Shown: positions 9,233 to 18,976, numbered from the stretch's first letter. The stretch is DNA of 64,000 bases from Bog-473 sp963745175 (GCA_963745175.1 CAVUWK010000005.1:434001-498000), one strand, 5' to 3'. Notes: generated by a model not told the origin, from the letters alone. Numbers and translations are program-made.

Positions 9233-10206
9233 GTGACCCCGGTAGGAAGCGGATCGCCACGACCCTCCCTCGGGTTGATCCTCCCGGCCACCACGCAGGG
9301 AGAACTCTCTCCCACCGTTGGTAGTACCCCAAGTAGTACCGGGAGCGCCGCCGAGCTGGCCGAACTGTGCCGGAGCGCCGAAGCCACCGGGGCCGACTCG
9401 CTGTGGGCCGTGGACCATCTCTACTGGCCCCACCCGATCGGCGAGGCCTTCACCACGCTGGCCGTGGCCGCCGTCACGACCACCCGGCCGCGGCTGGGGA
9501 CCTGCGTCCTGCAGCTGCCCCTGCGACCCTCCTCCGCCGTCGCCAAGCAGGCAACGGCCCTTCAGCTCCTCTCCGGCGGGCGCTTCGTCCTCGGTCTCGG
9601 CGTGGGCAGCCACGAACCCGAGTACCTGCGGGCCGGCGTCGACTACCGCCGGCGCGGCCAGCTCATGGACGAGGGCGTCGCCGGGCTGCGGCGGGCCTGG
9701 GCCGGCCCCGAGGCGGCGGTCCGCCGACTACGTGCAGGAGCCCGCGTCGGCGCCCGTACCCCTGTGGTTCGGGGGCTCGAGCGCTGCCGCCCGGCGGCGG
9801 GCCGCGGCGGTGGGCGACGGCTGGGTGCCGCTCTTCCTCGCCCCGGACGAGTACAGCGCCGCGCTGGCGGCCCTGCGGCGCGAGACGGCCGAGGCCGGCC
9901 GAGATCCCGAGGCCGTGCAGGCCGGGGTCGTCGTCTTCGCCTGCGTCGGAGATGACGACCAGGCGCCCGTCCGGGGCGCCCGGTGGCTCTCCGAGCTCTA
10001 TCGCCTGCCACCCAAGGCGTTCCAGCGCCACCTCGTGGCGGGTTCGCCGGAGAACTGCGCCGTCCGCCCTGAGCCGCTACGCGGAGGCCGGGGCCCGCCA
10101 CATCCTCGTGATGGTGGCGGGGTCGCCCGCCGTGGAGCACTTCGGCCTCCTGCGCGCCGCCTTCGTCGGTGAGCACCGTCCAGAGCTGGCGGGAATGCCG
10201 GCATGA
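9233..10206 (+). CDS. LLM-class F420-dependent oxidoreductase
   Basis: About 323 aa after removing two one-base insertions (near 9720 and 10062). Luciferase-like barrel segments: GLILPATTQGELSP, ATGADSLWAVDHLYWPHP (the WAVDHL strand is characteristic), TCVLQLPLRPSSAVAKQ, LSGGRFVLGLGVGSHEPEY and PVPLWFGGSSAAARRRAAAV with the cofactor phosphate loop, ending in RYAEAGARHILVMVAG. Probably uses reduced F420; substrate unknown. It leads a same-direction group with the thiolase, KAS III and nucleotidyltransferase genes; the 13-nt gap to the thiolase suggests one transcript. Confidence 0.82.
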
Positions 10207-10219
10207 AGGGACCGCCGGT

Positions 10220-11426
10220 ATGAACACCGCCACCGACGTCGCCATCCTCGGCACCGGCATGACGGACATGAGCCGGCGCGACCTGGCGCCCGAAACCATG
10301 GCCTACGAGGTGGTGCAGGAGGCCCTGGGGGACGCCGGTGTGTCGGCCCACGAGCTCGGCCTCGTGATCGTCGGGAACGCCATGGCCGGGCGCCTGAGCG
10401 ACCAGGGATGCATGCGCGGCCAGACCTGGCTGCGCAAGGCCGGCCTCAGCGAGGCGGCGATCATCAACGTCGACAATTCCTGCGCCGGCGGGAGCTCCTC
10501 GCTGCACCTGGCCACGATGGCGGCCACCGTCCAGGACCGCCCGGTGCTGGCGCTCGGCGTCGAGAAGATGTGGACCGGCGACCGGGCCGGGACGATCGCC
10601 GGGATCGAGGACGGCCTGCCGGCGGAGTACCGCCACGACCTGCACGACCGGCGCCATGCCGACGACAATCCCGCCGGCAGCATCCTGATGGGGCTCAACA
10701 ACGGCTGGGCCCACCGGCTGATGGCCGAGGTCGGGCGCCACCGTGCGCCAGATCGCCGCCGCCGCCGTCAAGGCGTTCGAGCACGCGGCCCGCAACCCGC
10801 TGGCGCAGTTCCAGCGCGCGCGTGACCGATCGACGAGGTCCTCGCCTCCCCCCAGGTGGCCGGCGTCCTCACCCGGCTCATGTGCAGCTCGTTCACCGAC
10901 GGCGCCGCCGCCGTGGTGCTGGCCGGGCCCTGCCGTCCGGGCCCCGGCCTCGGCGCCCCGTATCATCGGCTCGGTGGCGCGATCGGGAAACGGCTTGCTC
11001 GACTACCACGACCGGCTGACCCAGGCCGCCGAGGCGGCGTGGGAGGCCTTCGGCTTCGGCCCCGACGACGCCGACCTCGTCGAGCTGCACGACGCCACGG
11101 CCGCCGAGGAGCTCTACGCCCTCGAGTCGCTCGGCTTCTTCGCTCCGGGCGAGGCGGGGCCGGCCACCGAGGCGGGCGACACCGGCATCGACTCGCCCGG
11201 GCCTCGTCGTGAACCCGAGCGGCGGCCTCGTCGGCCGCGGCCATCCGCTCGGGCGCCACCGGTCTGGCCCAGGTGGTCGAGCTGGCCACGCAGTTCCGCG
11301 GCCGGGCGGGCGCCCGCCAGGTCGCCGGGCGCGCGCACCGGCGTGGCCGTGAACACGGGGGGCATCATCTACGGGGACGCAGGGTTCGTGGGCATCCACG
11401 CCGTACGCTCCGGATCTGCCGCGTGA
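10220..11426 (+). CDS. Thiolase family protein (acetyl-CoA acetyltransferase / SCP-x-like)
   Basis: About 399 aa once seven one-base insertions between 10735 and 11335 are removed. Thiolase signatures are clear in successive frames: VDNSCAGGSSSLHLA (nucleophilic Cys), CSSFTDGAAAVVLAG, ADLVELHDATAAEEL (the HDA form seen in SCP-x/lipid-transfer thiolases rather than the NEAF of classical thiolases), NPSGGLVGRGHPLGATGLAQ (GHP with the catalytic His) and NTGGIIYGDAG. These enzymes cleave or condense 3-ketoacyl-CoA; the HDA variant is often tied to sterol or branched-chain degradation. Start ATG 10220. Its stop overlaps the next start as GTGA. Confidence 0.85.
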
Positions 11427-12353
11427 CGGGCATCAAGATCACCGGCTGGGGCATCGCCGTACCCGACAAGGTCGTCACCAACGACGACATGGCGGTCAAC
11501 CTCGACACCAGCGACGACTGGATCGTCGAGCGCACCGGCATCCGCGAACGCCACATCGGCGGCACGACCTCGGGCCTGGCCATCGAGGCGGCGCGTGGCC
11601 GCCATGGCCCGGGCCGGGCGGACCGCCGAGGAGATCGACAACCTCGTGCTGGCCACCACGACGCCCGACGGCATCGTCCCCGGCACCGCGCCCGAGCGTG
11701 CAGCACGGCATCGGCATGCAGGGCGGCGCGTTCGACCTCAACGCCGCCTGCTCCGGCTTCGTCTACGGCCTCGTCACCGCCGCCGGCCTCATCGCCGATC
11801 GGCTCGGGGCCCGTCCTGCTGGTCGGCTCCGAGACGCTGTCGCGCATCACCGACATGGACGACCGCAAGATCGCCATCATCGTCGGCGACGGGGCCGGCG
11901 CCGTCGTGGTCGAGCCGGTCGACGGGCCCGGCGCGCCTCATCAGCTGGAACATGAACTCCGACGGGTCGCTCCGGCACCTGCTCAAGTGCGAGCACGGCG
12001 GCACGCTCTTCATGGACGGCAAGGAGGTCTTCCGCCGGGCCGTCCGGGTCGTCGTCGAGTCGGCCGAGCGGGCCATGGCCGACGCCGGCCTCGGCCCCGA
12101 CGACATCTCGCTGATGGTGCCGCACCAGGCCAACCTGCGCATCATCCAGGCCGCCTGCCAGCGCCTCGGCATCCCCGAGGAGCGCACCGCCGTCGTCATC
12201 GACCGCTACGGCAACACCTCGTCGGCCTCCATCCCGCTGGCCCTCAACGACGCCATCGAGGCCGGCCGCGTCCACGAGGGCGACCACCTCCTCCTGACCG
12301 GCTTCGGCGGCGGCATGACCTGGGCCAGCGCCGTCTTCCGCTGGAGCACATGA
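11423..12353 (+). CDS. fabH: 3-oxoacyl-ACP synthase III (KAS III, FabH-like)
   Basis: Condenses an acyl-CoA starter with malonyl-ACP, or a specialised equivalent. About 308 aa after removing four insertions (near 11595, 11698, 11812, 11930). The catalytic triad is visible: Cys in DLNAACSGFVYGL, His in LMVPHQANLRIIQA, Asn in DRYGNTSSASIPLAL. It also has DDWIVERTGIRERHI and the C-terminal GFGGGMTWASAVFRW. Start GTG 11423 overlaps the thiolase stop, and the stop overlaps the next ATG (ATGA), so four genes are tightly coupled. Standing beside a thiolase and a nucleotidyltransferase and apart from any fab cluster, it may serve a specialised lipid rather than bulk fatty acid synthesis (inference). 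Confidence 0.88.
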
Positions 12354-13229
12354 GCGAGCAGACGGCCGCGGGCGGACCCGGCGCTGGTCATCCTGGCGGC
12401 CGGACGGGCCAGGCGGTACGGCGGCTGCAAGCCGCTGGCGCCCGTCGGCCCCCACGGCGAGGCGGTCATCGACCTGGTGGCCTCCGACGCGCTCGCCGCC
12501 GGCTTCGGCACCATCGTCCTGGTGCTCGGGCCCGAGCACCGGCCCGGCCATCCGCTACCACGTCGAGCACACGTGGCCCGCCGCCGTCGACGTGCGCTTC
12601 GCCACCCAGCCGGCACCGCTGGGCACCGTCAACGCCGTCCTGAGCGCGTCCGAGCACGTCGGTGACGCGCCCTACGGCGTGGGCAACGCCGACGACATCT
12701 ACGGCCGCGCCGCCTGCGCGCTGCTGGCCGACGCACCTGCGCGCCGACGGCGACGCCAACGCGCTGGTGGGCTACCGCCTGGCCGACGCCGTCATCGGCT
12801 CCTCGCCGGTGACCCGCGGCATCTGCCGCGTCGACGACGGACGGCACGCTCCTCGGGGTGGACGAGCGGCGCCAGGTCGACCCCGACCCCCGAGGGAGGC
12901 TTCGTCGTCGGGCGACGGCCGCGAGCCCGCGACGCTCTCGCCCGACGCCCGGGTCTCCATGAACCTGTGGGGGTTCACGCCCGCCTTCCACAAGACCCTC
13001 CAGGCCGCCATGGACGCCGCCGTCGACGCCTCCGAGGAGGCCGAGGTCCTCCTGCCCGAGGTGGTGGCGGCAGTCGCTCGGCGACCACCACGTTCGCTCG
13101 TGCTGCCGGCCGCAGGGCCGCTGCATCGGGGTCACGCACCCCGACGACCTCGCCCTGGTCCAGGCCGAGCTGAACCGCCAGGTGGCGGCGGGCGAGCGCC
13201 CGGCCGGGCTCTGGGCCTCCCTGCGCTGA
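12350..13229 (+). CDS. NTP_transferase-family nucleotidyltransferase
   Basis: About 290 aa after removing about seven one-base insertions. The Rossmann-like nucleotide-binding start ALVILAAGRARRYGGCKPLAPVG is the GlmU/MobA-type signature (LAAGxxxRxxxxKPL). It continues with DLVASDALAAGFGTIVLVLG, TQPAPLGTVNAVLSA, VGNADDIYGRAA (metal-binding Asp in NADD) and SMNLWGFTPAFHKTLQAAMD. Such enzymes join a sugar, alditol or similar phosphate to a nucleotide. NTP and acceptor cannot be told from sequence. Start ATG 12350 overlaps the fabH stop. It is the last gene of its operon; the downstream 580 bp hold no gene. Confidence 0.8.
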
Positions 13230-13536
13230 CGCTCCAGGCGGCTAGCGCCGACCGCCATCTCCCGGCGCTCGGGGTAGCCGGCACGTCCGTCACCGGCCGT
13301 TACCGCACGCATGGGGAATGGAACGGAATGGGCCCGGACGCGACGCAACCCCGAGTAACCGTTCGGCCGAAGCCTCCCGTGCTCCTCGGGGCCACGTCAA
13401 CGATGACCCGCTGGCACCGTGCCGGGGTCGTGTCGGACAACCCCCGCCCGAGCCGGTCCCGGCGACTCCAGGGAAGCCACCGTGACGCACCACGGACCAT
13501 CTCAGATCGGATTCTCCTGCCCACTCCGGTCACGCT

Positions 13537-13650
13537 CCCCTTGCGGGGCTCGCTCCCTTCCCTCGATCCCGCTTTGCAGCGTTCTCTCGGCTTCCCCCCG
13601 TTCCGCCTTGCGGCTTCCCTTCGGGCTTCCCTCGCTCCCACCTTGCGGTG
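13537..13650 (+). repeat. Array of short stem-loops with TTGC loops, 33-35 nt apart
   Basis: Four units place a TTGC loop at 13541, 13574, 13608 and 13643. Stems differ but keep pairing: CCCC/GGGG, CGCT/AGCG, GCC/GGC and CACC/GGTG. Linkers are C/T-rich and alike (CTCGCTCCC, CGGCTTCCC). A fifth small hairpin, CCC TTC GGG, sits near 13617-13625. Compensating stem changes suggest that folding matters; function unknown. Confidence 0.5.
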
Positions 13651-13674
13651 CTCGCTTGAGGTTCGGCGGGCTCT

Positions 13675-13693
13675 TGTCTCCGAACTGGAGACA
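13675..13693. repeat. Perfect 7-bp inverted repeat
   Basis: TGTCTCC (13675-13681) and GGAGACA (13687-13693) are separated by GAACT. It could be a terminator stem without a T-tract or a dimer operator. It lies 115 bp before the GH43 start. Confidence 0.45.
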
Positions 13694-13761
13694 GGTTGCG
13701 CCTCCCGTCGACCGAGGTCAATGGCCGATTCGCGAAATCCAGATGTTCTCCCCATCTTTCT

Positions 13762-13799
13762 CCGCGTCATCCCCAAGTGGCGCCGCGTCCATCCCCAGT
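13762..13799 (+). repeat. Two direct repeats upstream of the GH43 gene
   Basis: CCGCGTCATCCCCAAGT (13762-13778) and CCGCGTCCATCCCCAGT (13783-13799) are near-identical 17-mers 21 bp apart, two helical turns, ending 8 nt before ATG 13808. This spacing suits tandem binding of one regulator on one DNA face. Confidence 0.4.
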
Positions 13800-13807
13800 T
13801 CTTCCCC

Positions 13808-14979
13808 ATGGTGAGGACACGACGCGGCGGCCGCCACCGGGCCGCTGCACGGTGTGGCGCTCGCCACGGTGCTCGGCGCGCTCGGGCTGGCCGGCATCTT
13901 CGGGCTCGGGCGTCTCGAGCGCCGGTGCGCGCGCCGCCAACGAGTCCGAGGTCTCGCCCGACGCAGTACCTCTCCACCGGCGCACTCGGCGCCGCCGCCG
14001 GCGACAGCCGCGCTGGGCCTGCGCACGCCCTACTTCGAGCCCCCGGCGCTCGCCGACCCGGCGGCGCCCGGCTTCACCATCAACTCGGGAGCCGACCAGC
14101 CCGACCCGTTCATGTTCGAGCAGGGCGGCCGCTACTACCTGTTCACCTCGCAGGACAAGGTGCCCCAGAACGTGCCGGTGCGCTCCGGGACCCAGGTGGG
14201 CCAGTGGGGCGGCCCCGACCGACGCGCTGCCCGACCCGCCCGCCTGGGCCGACGCCCGGCGTCATGTGGGCGCCCGACGTGGCGCAGTTCGGCAACCACT
14301 ACCTGCTGTACTTCACCTCGCAGCTCCAGGGCGTCGTCGCCGGCCACCATGTGCATCGGCGACGCCATCAGCACCGCGGTCGCCGGCCCCTACATCGCCT
14401 CGCCGGTCGCCCTTCATCTGCCAGCAGTCGCTCGGCGGCTCCATCGATCCCCGCGTCTTCGACGACGCCGACGGGCAGCCCTACATGATCTGGAAGTCCG
14501 ACCAGAACGCCCGCTCGAACACCGCCGACACCCAGATCTACAGCCAGCCCCTGAGCGCCGACGGCCTGCACCTCTTGGGGCAGCCGACTGCGATCTTCGG
14601 CCCGGACGAATCCTGGCAGGGTCACATCGTCGAGGCGCCGCAGCTCGTGCTGGTCCGCGGCAGCCTACTACCTCTTCTACTCCGGCGGATGGTTCAACCA
14701 GCCCGGCTACTCCATCGGCGCCGCGCGCTGCGCCGGACCGCTCGGGCCCTGCAACGACGACTCTTCGTCGCCGCTGCTGGGCTCCAACGCCCAGGGCGCA
14801 GGGACCCGGAGAGGAGTCGGTGTTCGCCAACGACGGCCGGCCTCTGGCTGCTCTACACCCCGTTCAGCTCCACCCTCCCGCTGCCCGGACCGCCCCGACC
14901 GGTCGCCATGGCCCACCTCGGCTTCGGGCCGTCCGGTCCCTACCTGGCTGCGCCGCTCGAGGTCTCCGGCCCGGGCTGA
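13808..14979 (+). CDS. Secreted glycoside hydrolase, family 43-like beta-propeller
   Basis: About 387 aa after eight one-base insertions are removed. An Arg-rich start and the hydrophobic stretch VALATVLGALGLAGIFGLG look like a signal peptide or anchor. The five-bladed GH43 pattern follows: NSGADQPDPFMFEQGGRYYLF (catalytic base Asp in DPF), VMWAPDVAQFGNHYLLYFTS, GGSIDPRVFDDADGQPYMIW (pKa-tuning Asp), GHIVEAPQLVLVRG (catalytic acid Glu in VEAP) and YYLFYSGGWFNQPGYSIG. GH43 enzymes act on arabinan, xylan and similar plant polymers. Start unclear: ATG 13808 or GTG 13854, neither with a ribosome site. Its 3' end overlaps the convergent YcnI gene by about 40 bp. Confidence 0.75.
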
Positions 14980-15679
14980 TCGCCGCGCTGGCCGAACCGC
15001 GGCCGTCCCAGCCACACGGCCAGCAAACCGAGCACCACGGCGAAGCCAGCCAGGATGAGCGCGGCGATCGACGCGCGTTGGTTCCCGACGACGTGGATGC
15101 CGTCGCGGTCACCGTCGCGGTGGACGCAGTCGTGGTCGCCGCGGCGCCGCCGCGTCCGGGTGCCGTCAGCGTGATGGTCGGTGCCGGGTGCGCGGGATCG
15201 GGCACCGCCTTGTCGGGGACCTCGATCCACGAGACCTCGGTGCCGTCGCTATAGGTCTGGATCGCCTTGAACACGAGCTCGGCGGTGCCCGTCGGAATGC
15301 CTTGGGCCAGCACGTTGAACGCGCCGAACTGGCCGACCGGGATGGTGCCCCCCGACCAGTCGATCTCGCTCGTCGTCGAGGTGAAGGTGCCGTCGTCGGT
15401 GGTGATCGGCTTGGGCAGCGCGGTCGTGACGGTGCGCACCTGCCAGCCCGACCCCGCCTCGGGGTTGAGCAGGACGATGGGGTGCGTGAGCGGGAACTGG
15501 ATCCGCAGTCCCGTCACCGCCGCGGTGGCCGACTCGTTGGGGACGCGGAAGGTGAGGATGGCGTCGTCGGTGCCCTGAGGCAGAGACGACGGGCTGACGG
15601 TCACATGGGCGCCCGCCACCCCGGCGCCGAGAACGACGAAGACCAACGCGCACACTGCGACGAGCCCGGACCTCCGCAT
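14940..15679 (-). CDS. YcnI-like (DUF1775) copper-associated secreted protein
   Basis: Signal peptide MRRSGLVAVCALVFVVLGAG ends at AGAHV, leaving the mature N-terminal His used as copper ligand in YcnI. The domain continues VTVSPSSLPQGTDDAILTFR, ESATAAVTGLRIQFPLTHPI and SEIDWSGGTIPVGQFGAFNV (the conserved ITWSGG region), then a Thr/Ala-rich linker and, in another frame, the C-terminal helix ASIAALILAGFAVVLGLLAVW. The shift near 15090 fits one lost (or two extra) bases. Start ATG 15679 (GTG 15682 also possible) overlaps the CopC-CopD stop as TGATG, so both are in one operon. Role: periplasm-side copper binding or delivery (family knowledge). Confidence 0.85.
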
Positions 15680-17514
15680 CACTGCACGGTGTCCACGAAG
15701 CTGACGTCGGGCTGGCTGAACTCAGAGACCTGCACCTGCAGGACGATCTGCCATTTCCCCACGATGGGCGGGTTCGGGCTGTTGGTCAGCACGAAGCGCC
15801 CGACCCCGGCTTTCTGCATGTCGGTCTCAATGGGACCCACGTTCTGGGAGGGGAGGACCAGGTAGACCGAGACGCTCTCGGCCAGGTTCGCCGGCGCACC
15901 GCCGGGCCCGGTGAACTGGACGGTCCAGTCGTTCACCAGCGCCGCGTTGGGCGTGATGTGCAGCGTCACGTGCCCGCCGTCGAAGGCCTGCGTCTGGGTG
16001 AACGGCACGGGAGGCGGCGCACTGGCGCCGTTGCTCGGGGTCCCGTTCGCCAGCACGGCGGTCACCCCCAGCACCGCCACCATGCCCAAAGCCTCCAGGC
16101 GCACCGTCGAGACGAGCCGCTGCCAGCCCCGGGCCAGGACATCGGGACGGGCGGCCGCCGCCGCCGAGAACAGGCCGGGCAGGAGGAGGTAGCGGTTGTA
16201 GCCGGCCAGGAACAGCAGCAGGCCGACGAGGGCGATCTTGACGAGCAGGAGCTGGCCGTAGCCGGTCTCGAAGAGGTTGGCCACGGACCCGACCTCGGCC
16301 ACGGCCAGCAGGGTCCCGGCGACCAGGATGCCGGCGAAGGAGATCCCCGCCATCGTCGAGAAGCGCCCGACGACCGCCGCCGTGTCGGCCAACAACGCAC
16401 CGTCGTCTCCGGTGGCGTCCCCGGGCCCGCCGGGAGGTGCGATGGGCGCAGGGGGCCGCTCCAACAGGACGGTGGACGTCCCCGCCCCCGTGGCCCGGGT
16501 CAGGGCCGAGCCGGCCGGCGCCGGTGCACCCGCTGCTGCGGCGCCCGCCCGTCCCGGGAGCTGCCCCGCCAGGCGCGCCGCCCGAGTCCGACTGCGCAAC
16601 ACGGTCACCAGTCCGACCAGCCCACCCGCCCACATGGCGACGAAGACCACGTGCACGATGTCGGCCGGAATGCTGAGCCAGCGCTCGGGTGACACGAGCG
16701 CGTGGCCGAAGAGGACGAAGGCGCCGGCCGCCACGAGCAGGCCGTAGAAGGCGGCGAACTGCCGGCTCATGGCCGTGCGCAGGTGCAGCGAGCCGAGGCA
16801 GGCCGCCAGCCCGACCAGCTGCGCGGCGCACTGCTCCCCGAACTTGCCGCCGAAGGACTGCGTGTCGATGCTCCAGTGGGTCACCGACGACAGGCCGCCG
16901 CCCGTCAGTGTCGACTGGGCGCCGCCGGTCACCGCCATGCCCACGAGGGCCAGCGCGGCCGCGCCATAGGTCCACCGGCGCAAGCGGCGCCGCTCGTCGC
17001 CGCCCCGCATGACGAAGGCCAGGAAGAAAGCGAGGCCCGACCCCACCAGGACTCCGAGATACATCAGGAACTGGCCGAAGTCGTCCACCCAGTTGGTGAG
17101 CGAGGTCCGAGGACGAGCCAGTGCGCTGATGGCGCCGGCCTGGACGTGGCCGACCAGGAACACGATGCCCCCGCTGACCACGTGTCCGTCGACCGACGTC
17201 ACGGTGTAGTCCGAGACGTAGGCGCCCGACCCGAGTGAAGCGGGCAGGGTAGCCGACAGCGTCGCCGGAGACGGATGGGCGGAGGCGACCTGGACCGGCT
17301 GGCCCGACGAGTTCAGGACTTCCAGCCCGCCATCGTCGGGCTGGACGGGCTGGTCGAAGTTGATGGTGACCGTGTGAGGGATGCGAGCCAGATGCTGCCC
17401 CTGGCTCGGTGAGGAAGCCGTGACCGCGGCGTGCGCGGCCGCGGGCGCGGCCCAGCCCACCACGGCGAGGCACCCGAGTAGGCCTGCGGCCACCGGTCCC
17501 CGCAGTCTCCTCAC
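15679..17514 (-). CDS. CopC-CopD fusion copper transport/resistance protein
   Basis: About 611 aa. I choose GTG 17514 because it gives a clean signal peptide (VRRLRGPVAAGLLGCLAVVG) ending AAAHAAVTASSPSQGQ, with the mature N-terminal His that binds Cu(II) in CopC. A second CopC ligand is in SVDGHVVSGGIVFLVG. After the roughly 120-aa CopC domain come about eight CopD membrane helices (for example FGQFLMYLGVLVGSGLAFFL, IPADIVHVVFVAMWAGGLVG). The C-terminal domain after LANGTPSNG resembles the YtkA/FixH-type domain (FDGGHVTLHITPNAALVNDW). The family moves copper across the membrane. GGGAGGG lies upstream of the GTG. Middle gene of a three-gene operon with the 5-TM protein and YcnI. Confidence 0.9.
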   Translation of the reverse strand: MRRLRGPVAAGLLGCLAVVGWAAPAAAHAAVTASSPSQGQHLARIPHTVTINFDQPVQPDDGGLEVLNSSGQPVQVASAHPSPATLSATLPASLGSGAYVSDYTVTSVDGHVVSGGIVFLVGHVQAGAISALARPRTSLTNWVDDFGQFLMYLGVLVGSGLAFFLAFVMRGGDERRRLRRWTYGAAALALVGMAVTGGAQSTLTGGGLSSVTHWSIDTQSFGGKFGEQCAAQLVGLAACLGSLHLRTAMSRQFAAFYGLLVAAGAFVLFGHALVSPERWLSIPADIVHVVFVAMWAGGLVGLVTVLRSRTRAARLAGQLPGRAGAAAAGAPAPAGSALTRATGAGTSTVLLERPPAPIAPPGGPGDATGDDGALLADTAAVVGRFSTMAGISFAGILVAGTLLAVAEVGSVANLFETGYGQLLLVKIALVGLLLFLAGYNRYLLLPGLFSAAAAARPDVLARGWQRLVSTVRLEALGMVAVLGVTAVLANGTPSNGASAPPPVPFTQTQAFDGGHVTLHITPNAALVNDWTVQFTGPGGAPANLAESVSVYLVLPSQNVGPIETDMQKAGVGRFVLTNSPNPPIVGKWQIVLQVQVSEFSQPDVSFVDTVQ

Positions 17515-17557
17515 CTGTGGTCGTGCCCTCCCTGCCGACCGGTCCGGGACGCCGGCG

Positions 17558-18835
17558 TCAGGACTGGCGGTCGCAGAAGCCGACGGCGTCGGTGAGGTCG
17601 GTGTTCCCCGGGCAGTAGACGTGCAGGTTGTCATGCGAGAACACGCCCTGCGGACTCTCCCAACCGGGCACCACCCAGGCGTGCACCATCCACACCGTCT
17701 TCTTCATGAATTGCCCGTGGACGTCCGCACACTCCTGCGGCGTGACGTTCTGGTCGGCGGCGAACGGCACCGCGATCTTGCCCCCGTTCCACTGGATGCA
17801 CACGTTGGAGTGGCGGTGCCAGTGGTCATTGGGCCCGATGAAACCTGACGGTGCGGACTCGTTCAGGGACTCGTACATGACGCCGACGACCGGTGCGTTG
17901 TCAGCCGTGCTGGCGTAGATCCACGAGGCCGGGTAGAGGGGGTTGACCGAGCCGTCGGGGTTGATCCCCTTGAAGGCTTCGGCGCTGATCTCCTGGTAGT
18001 GCGCACCGACACCCGGCGCCATCCCGCCGGCCAGGATCATGTGGGCCGCCTTGGCCGAGGCCACGGTCGGGTAGCGCTCAGCCGCCTGGAGCGCCTCGGA
18101 GAGCTGGCTGGTCAGCACCGCCTGATCTGCTGCGTCCAGCGGCACCCACTTGGCGAGCTCCGATTGCTCCGTGTCGTTGCCGGCCACGATGCTCTGGAAC
18201 GTCTTCGAGCTCTCGCCGGGCACCTTCACCGTCGTCGAAAGAGCCAGCTTGGCGGCGGCCCCGCCCGGGTCGGCGGCCGGCGCGGCGGCGCCCGGCGCGT
18301 CGAGCGCGGCGGTGGTACCGAACAGTCCCCCGATGGTCATTCCGGCGATGGCGACGGGGAGGAGCGACCCGAAGACCGACGTCGCCGAGGACCACGTGCT
18401 GCCGAGCGCCGGCCGACAGACCAGCGCGGCACCGACCAGCACTGCGATGCCCGAGAGGGCAAGACCGATGCCGGTCGTCAGCGCCGAGACCGCGTGCGGC
18501 CCCTCGGCGGCGAGCCAGAAGACGGCGACGGCTACGTTGGCGGCGACGGCGGCGCCGAAGAGGGCCCGGGACGGGCGCGAGAGCACCCCCACGGCCAGGG
18601 CGACCTGCACCAGCGCGGCCACAATGCCGAGGGTCGCCTGCGTGCCCTTCAGGTGCCCCGAGGCCATGGCGAACAGCAGCACGGCCGAGCCACCCAGTGT
18701 GACGGCCAGCAGAATGGGCAGCGGACGACTGGTGCCCATCTCTCCGGGCGGGGCCTCCTCCGGCCCCGCGGACCCCGGTGCTTCCTTCCGGTCCCCGGTG
18801 AAGACGGCGTCGACGCGTTCGATCAGGTCGGTCAT
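17558..18835 (-). CDS. Five-helix membrane protein with His-rich C-terminal domain, in copper operon
   Basis: 425 aa; I do not recognise a named family. Five helices occupy about residues 40-200 (LPILLAVTLGGSAVLLFAMA through LLPVAIAGMTIGGLFG). A C-terminal region of about 220 residues follows, predicted outside, with NDHWHRHSNVCIQWNGGKI, CADVHGQFMKKTVWMVHAWV and FSHDNLHVYCPG. The clustered His, Cys and Met suggest metal binding, and its place directly upstream of CopC-CopD and YcnI points to copper (inference). Start ATG 18835 follows GGAGGGG. The gene leads the operon; 44 bp separate its stop from the CopC-CopD GTG. Confidence 0.7.
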   Translation of the reverse strand: MTDLIERVDAVFTGDRKEAPGSAGPEEAPPGEMGTSRPLPILLAVTLGGSAVLLFAMASGHLKGTQATLGIVAALVQVALAVGVLSRPSRALFGAAVAANVAVAVFWLAAEGPHAVSALTTGIGLALSGIAVLVGAALVCRPALGSTWSSATSVFGSLLPVAIAGMTIGGLFGTTAALDAPGAAAPAADPGGAAAKLALSTTVKVPGESSKTFQSIVAGNDTEQSELAKWVPLDAADQAVLTSQLSEALQAAERYPTVASAKAAHMILAGGMAPGVGAHYQEISAEAFKGINPDGSVNPLYPASWIYASTADNAPVVGVMYESLNESAPSGFIGPNDHWHRHSNVCIQWNGGKIAVPFAADQNVTPQECADVHGQFMKKTVWMVHAWVVPGWESPQGVFSHDNLHVYCPGNTDLTDAVGFCDRQS

Positions 18836-18970
18836 GTCCCCTCCAACCTCCTACCCCCCGGCCCTGACGGGCCGATCACACTGCGCACCGTACCCGGGTT
18901 GCGACCGGAACGGAGGGAAACGGCACGCCGTGTCCGGCCCGGCAAGCCGGAGACCTGTTTTGGCGGGCCG

Positions 18971-18976
18971 TATGCT
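18971..18976 (+). promoter_or_regulatory. Leaderless -10 element for the YceH-like gene
   Basis: TATGCT is followed by 7 nt and ATG 18984, with no ribosome site. The apparent earlier start ATG 18972 lies inside this element, so 18984 is preferred. Confidence 0.5.

Larger units (their letters stand above)
13230..13807. other. Intergenic region, 578 bp, no convincing gene
   Basis: Lies between the nucleotidyltransferase and the GH43 gene. No frame here shows a recognisable protein. The first 300 bp hold nothing I can name. From 13534 there is a pyrimidine-rich run of short hairpins, then a 7-bp inverted repeat, then two direct repeats just before the GH43 start; these are listed separately. 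The G+C content looks lower from about 13720. Confidence 0.6.

Noticed and set aside
13419..13814. Open frame of 131 codons in the gap before the GH43 gene
   Set aside because: Ser/Pro-rich translation of a pyrimidine-rich repeat region, no ribosome site, no family pattern.
10220..14979. Programmed frameshifting as an explanation for the many breaks
   Set aside because: The breaks lack shared slippery sites, occur at up to eight per gene, and affect unrelated enzymes only in patches; base-insertion errors explain them.
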